This document shows positions 61,796 through 64,000 of a stretch of DNA of 64,000 bases, one piece after another. The translations under genes and the position numbers were made by a program. Source of the stretch: Solidesulfovibrio sp. (GTDB taxonomy: Bacteria; Desulfobacterota; Desulfovibrionia; Desulfovibrionales; Desulfovibrionaceae); assembly GCF_038562415.1 (NCBI RefSeq), contig NZ_JBCFBA010000002.1, forward strand, positions 1 through 64,000, written 5' to 3'. The notes below the pieces were generated by a model that saw only the letters and a list, made by a program, of their open reading frames with translations, ran no database searches and was not told the origin of the DNA. How positions within the stretch are numbered: position 1 is the stretch's first letter; every line of letters starts with the position of its first letter.

Positions 61796-64000
61796 ATGTT
61801 GTCATTGCCTCGCCTCGAAGCGGCCTTCCTGAAGATGGATGTTGTGGCCGGGATGGGCCGGCCGCCGGGAGTGCTGCGCGGCGAGGGCCGGGAAGCCGTG
61901 GCCGCCCATTTGGCCGACGGCGGCCAGTTGGGACTCGTGTTGCTGGAAATACGGGATTTTTCCCTGCTGCGCCGGCTGTTTCGGCCCGAGGTGGCCGACG
62001 CGGCGGCCGAGGCCATGGCCGCGGTGGTGGCCGGGGCTGCCGGGCGGCGGGGTGGCCGGTACGCGCCGCTTTTCGCCGAGTCCCTGGAGCCGGGGCGGAT
62101 GCTGGTGGTGGCCGGCGGGCCGGAGGTGGACGGCGACGGCCTCGACCGTCTGGCCGCGAGCCTGCGCCTGGAGGCCCGGGCCGGCCTGCGCGAGGAGGGC
62201 GTGCGGCTGATCGGCCGGCCCGTGGAGATCCGTTGCGGCGCGGCGGCGGTCATCGCCTCGGGGGCGGCGGCCCTGGACGCGGCCCTGTCCGCGGCCCTCG
62301 CCGAAGCCCTGCGCCTGGCCGGCGACGGCGAGGGCGGCGGCGCGCCGGCCCTGCGGGAATTGCGCGAGATCCTCGAATTGGCCCGGGTCCGGGCCGTCTA
62401 CCAGCCCATCGTCAACCTGCGCGGCGGCGAGGTCTTCGCCTGGGAGGCCCTGGCCCGGGGGCCGGCGCGTAGCGCCCTGGAATCGCCGGCCATGCTCTTC
62501 GACGTGGCCGAGGAGGCTGGCGCCGTCTTTGCCCTGGAAAAGGTCTGCCGCGAGGCGGCCATCCAGGGCTTTTCCCGGCGCGGCCAGGGGGCCAGGCTTT
62601 TTTGCAACGTCCACCCCCGCACCCTGCTCGATCCCCAGTTCACCCCGGGCGAGACCAGGCGCCTTCTGGACAAGTACGGCATGGAGCCCCGGGACGTGGT
62701 GCTGGAGATCACCGAGCGCCACAGCGTCAAGGATTTCAACCTGTTCCATCGTACGTTGGCCCACTACCGCGACGCCGGCTACGGCGTGGCCGTGGACGAC
62801 GTGGGCACGGGCTATTCGGGCCTGCTCTCCATCGCCGAGATCCAGCCCGATTTCATCAAGATCGACATGTCGCTGGTGCGCGGCGTGGACGCCAACCCGG
62901 TCAAGCGGGCGCTGCTCGAGACCCTGCTCACCTTTTCCGAAAAGGTCGGCTGCCGCATCGTGGCCGAGGGCATCGAGACCGAGGCGGAACTGGCCTGCCT
63001 CATCCGCCTGGGCGTGCATTTCGGCCAGGGCTATTTCCTGGGCCGGCCGCAGGCGCCGCCGGCGCCCCTTGGCGAACAGACGCGCCTGGCCATCGTCCGG
63101 GGGGCCAGCCTGGCCGCCGACGGCCTCAAATGCGCCTCGCCCATAAACGACCTGGCCGAGAAACCCCATCAGGTGGCGCCCCGGGAAAGCGTGGCCGAGG
63201 TCAAGCAGTTCTTCGACGCCAACGAGGCCGTCCACGCCGTGGCCGTGGTCCGCGACGGCCGGCCCGAGGGCCTGGTCATGAGCCACCACCTGGACCGGCT
63301 GCTCAGCACGCCCTACGGCCTGGCCCTGTACCTGCGCCGGGAGGTTTCCCGGGTCATGGACGCCTCGCCCCTGGCCGTGGAGTGGGACACGCCCGTGGAG
63401 GTGGCCGCCCAGGCGGCCATGGCCCGGGACCGGGAAAAGCTCTACGACCCCATCCTGGTCACCTGCCGGGGCCGGCTGACCGGCATGGTTTCGGTGCGCC
63501 GCATCCTGGACACCTTGGCCTGCGTCCAGGTGGAGATGGCCAAGGGGGCCAACCCGCTCACCGGGCTGCCCGGCAATGTGGCCATCGAACGCGAGATCGC
63601 CCGGCGTTCCGAGGCCGGCCGACCCACCTCCTTCGTCTACGTCGACCTCGACAACTTCAAGGTCTTCAACGATGTCTACGGCTTCCAGGACGGCGACAAG
63701 GCCATCCTCCTGACGGCCCGCATCCTGGGCGAGGCCCTGGCCGCCCACGGCGCCCCGGAGGATTTCCTGGGCCACGTGGGCGGCGACGACTTCGTCATCC
63801 TGTGCGACGCCGCCTCGGTGGAGCCGGTGTGCGGCGCGGCCATCGCCGCCTTCGCCGCCGCCTCGCCGGCCCTGTACGGCGCCGGGGACCGGGAGCGCGG
63901 CTACATCGAGGGCCAGGGCCGCGACGGCCGGGTGGGGCGCTTCGAGCTGCTGACCATCTCCATGGGCGCCGTGGACTGCGCCTTCGCCGTGCCCGTGACC
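61796..64000 (+). CDS. EAL-CBS-GGDEF c-di-GMP protein (3' end outside the window)
   Basis: At least 735 residues are present and the frame is open at the window edge. After an N-terminal region (about 1-190) comes an EAL domain (about 195-425): WEALARGP, VLEITER, DDVGTGYSGL and FIKIDMSLV, plus IVAEGIET. A pair of CBS domains follows (about 445-590). Then a GGDEF domain (from about 600) with YVDLDNFKVFNDVYGF and GHVGGDDFVIL. EAL domains hydrolyse and GGDEF domains make c-di-GMP; the EAL catalytic residues look present and GGDDF is a variant that can be active. AAGGAA lies 6 bases before the ATG. Confidence 0.9.
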   Translation, partial: MLSLPRLEAAFLKMDVVAGMGRPPGVLRGEGREAVAAHLADGGQLGLVLLEIRDFSLLRRLFRPEVADAAAEAMAAVVAGAAGRRGGRYAPLFAESLEPGRMLVVAGGPEVDGDGLDRLAASLRLEARAGLREEGVRLIGRPVEIRCGAAAVIASGAAALDAALSAALAEALRLAGDGEGGGAPALRELREILELARVRAVYQPIVNLRGGEVFAWEALARGPARSALESPAMLFDVAEEAGAVFALEKVCREAAIQGFSRRGQGARLFCNVHPRTLLDPQFTPGETRRLLDKYGMEPRDVVLEITERHSVKDFNLFHRTLAHYRDAGYGVAVDDVGTGYSGLLSIAEIQPDFIKIDMSLVRGVDANPVKRALLETLLTFSEKVGCRIVAEGIETEAELACLIRLGVHFGQGYFLGRPQAPPAPLGEQTRLAIVRGASLAADGLKCASPINDLAEKPHQVAPRESVAEVKQFFDANEAVHAVAVVRDGRPEGLVMSHHLDRLLSTPYGLALYLRREVSRVMDASPLAVEWDTPVEVAAQAAMARDREKLYDPILVTCRGRLTGMVSVRRILDTLACVQVEMAKGANPLTGLPGNVAIEREIARRSEAGRPTSFVYVDLDNFKVFNDVYGFQDGDKAILLTARILGEALAAHGAPEDFLGHVGGDDFVILCDAASVEPVCGAAIAAFAAASPALYGAGDRERGYIEGQGRDGRVGRFELLTISMGAVDCAFAVPVT

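Overview
The window is GC-rich, densely coded DNA from a Gram-negative anaerobe. Its gene content and protein style (Mla lipid-transport operon, complete Nuo complex I, a sulfurylase/APS-kinase fusion, abundant two-component and c-di-GMP signalling) suggest a sulfate-reducing Desulfovibrionaceae of the Solidesulfovibrio/Desulfovibrio magneticus type. That assignment is inference from content; no rRNA or tRNA gene was seen in the window.

Layout. 1-240: end of an unidentified gene and a three-hairpin intergenic repeat. 239-3831 (minus): Mla-type retrograde phospholipid transport operon. 3955-4296: small Cys-rich lipoprotein. 4297-4977: AT-rich gene-free stretch, then a large secreted subtilisin-fold protease (4978-8205) whose catalytic residues look sedolisin-like. 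8319-9107: prepilin peptidase. 9232-14600 (minus): three histidine kinases and two receiver-only regulators. 14814-20173 (minus): periplasmic MsrAB, a second secreted S8 protease, an NtrC-type activator and a receiver-HPt protein. 20403-23248 (plus): cyclase-fold protein, Tat lipoprotein of the DUF362 family, ChaN-like lipoprotein. 23252-32035: DUF333 protein, formyltransferase, LysM protein, two unknown proteins in an operon, methyltransferase, a two-domain LOG-family protein and an HDOD protein. 32161-33852: sulfurylase/APS-kinase fusion. 33868-48336 (minus): twelve-gene nuo operon in the order A-BCD-E-F-G-H-I-J-K-L-M-N. 48525-50052: small zinc protein and L-2-hydroxyglutarate oxidase. 50090-61636 (minus): glycosyltransferases and a type I secretion pair with a probable surface protein. 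61796 to the end: an EAL-CBS-GGDEF protein, cut by the window edge.

How it fits together. The nuo operon encodes a proton-pumping quinone reductase with B, C and D fused into one chain and an altered nucleotide-site motif in NuoF. The 50-62 kb block looks like a system for making, glycosylating and exporting a surface protein. A small beta module ending in GSP is shared between the formyltransferase at 23.6 kb and the TPR protein at 52 kb, which hints that both act on the same glycan. The strongest leads for new biology are the protease active site, the NuoF motif, the degenerate sulfurylase half of the fusion protein, the LOG-domain protein and the secretion/glycosylation block.
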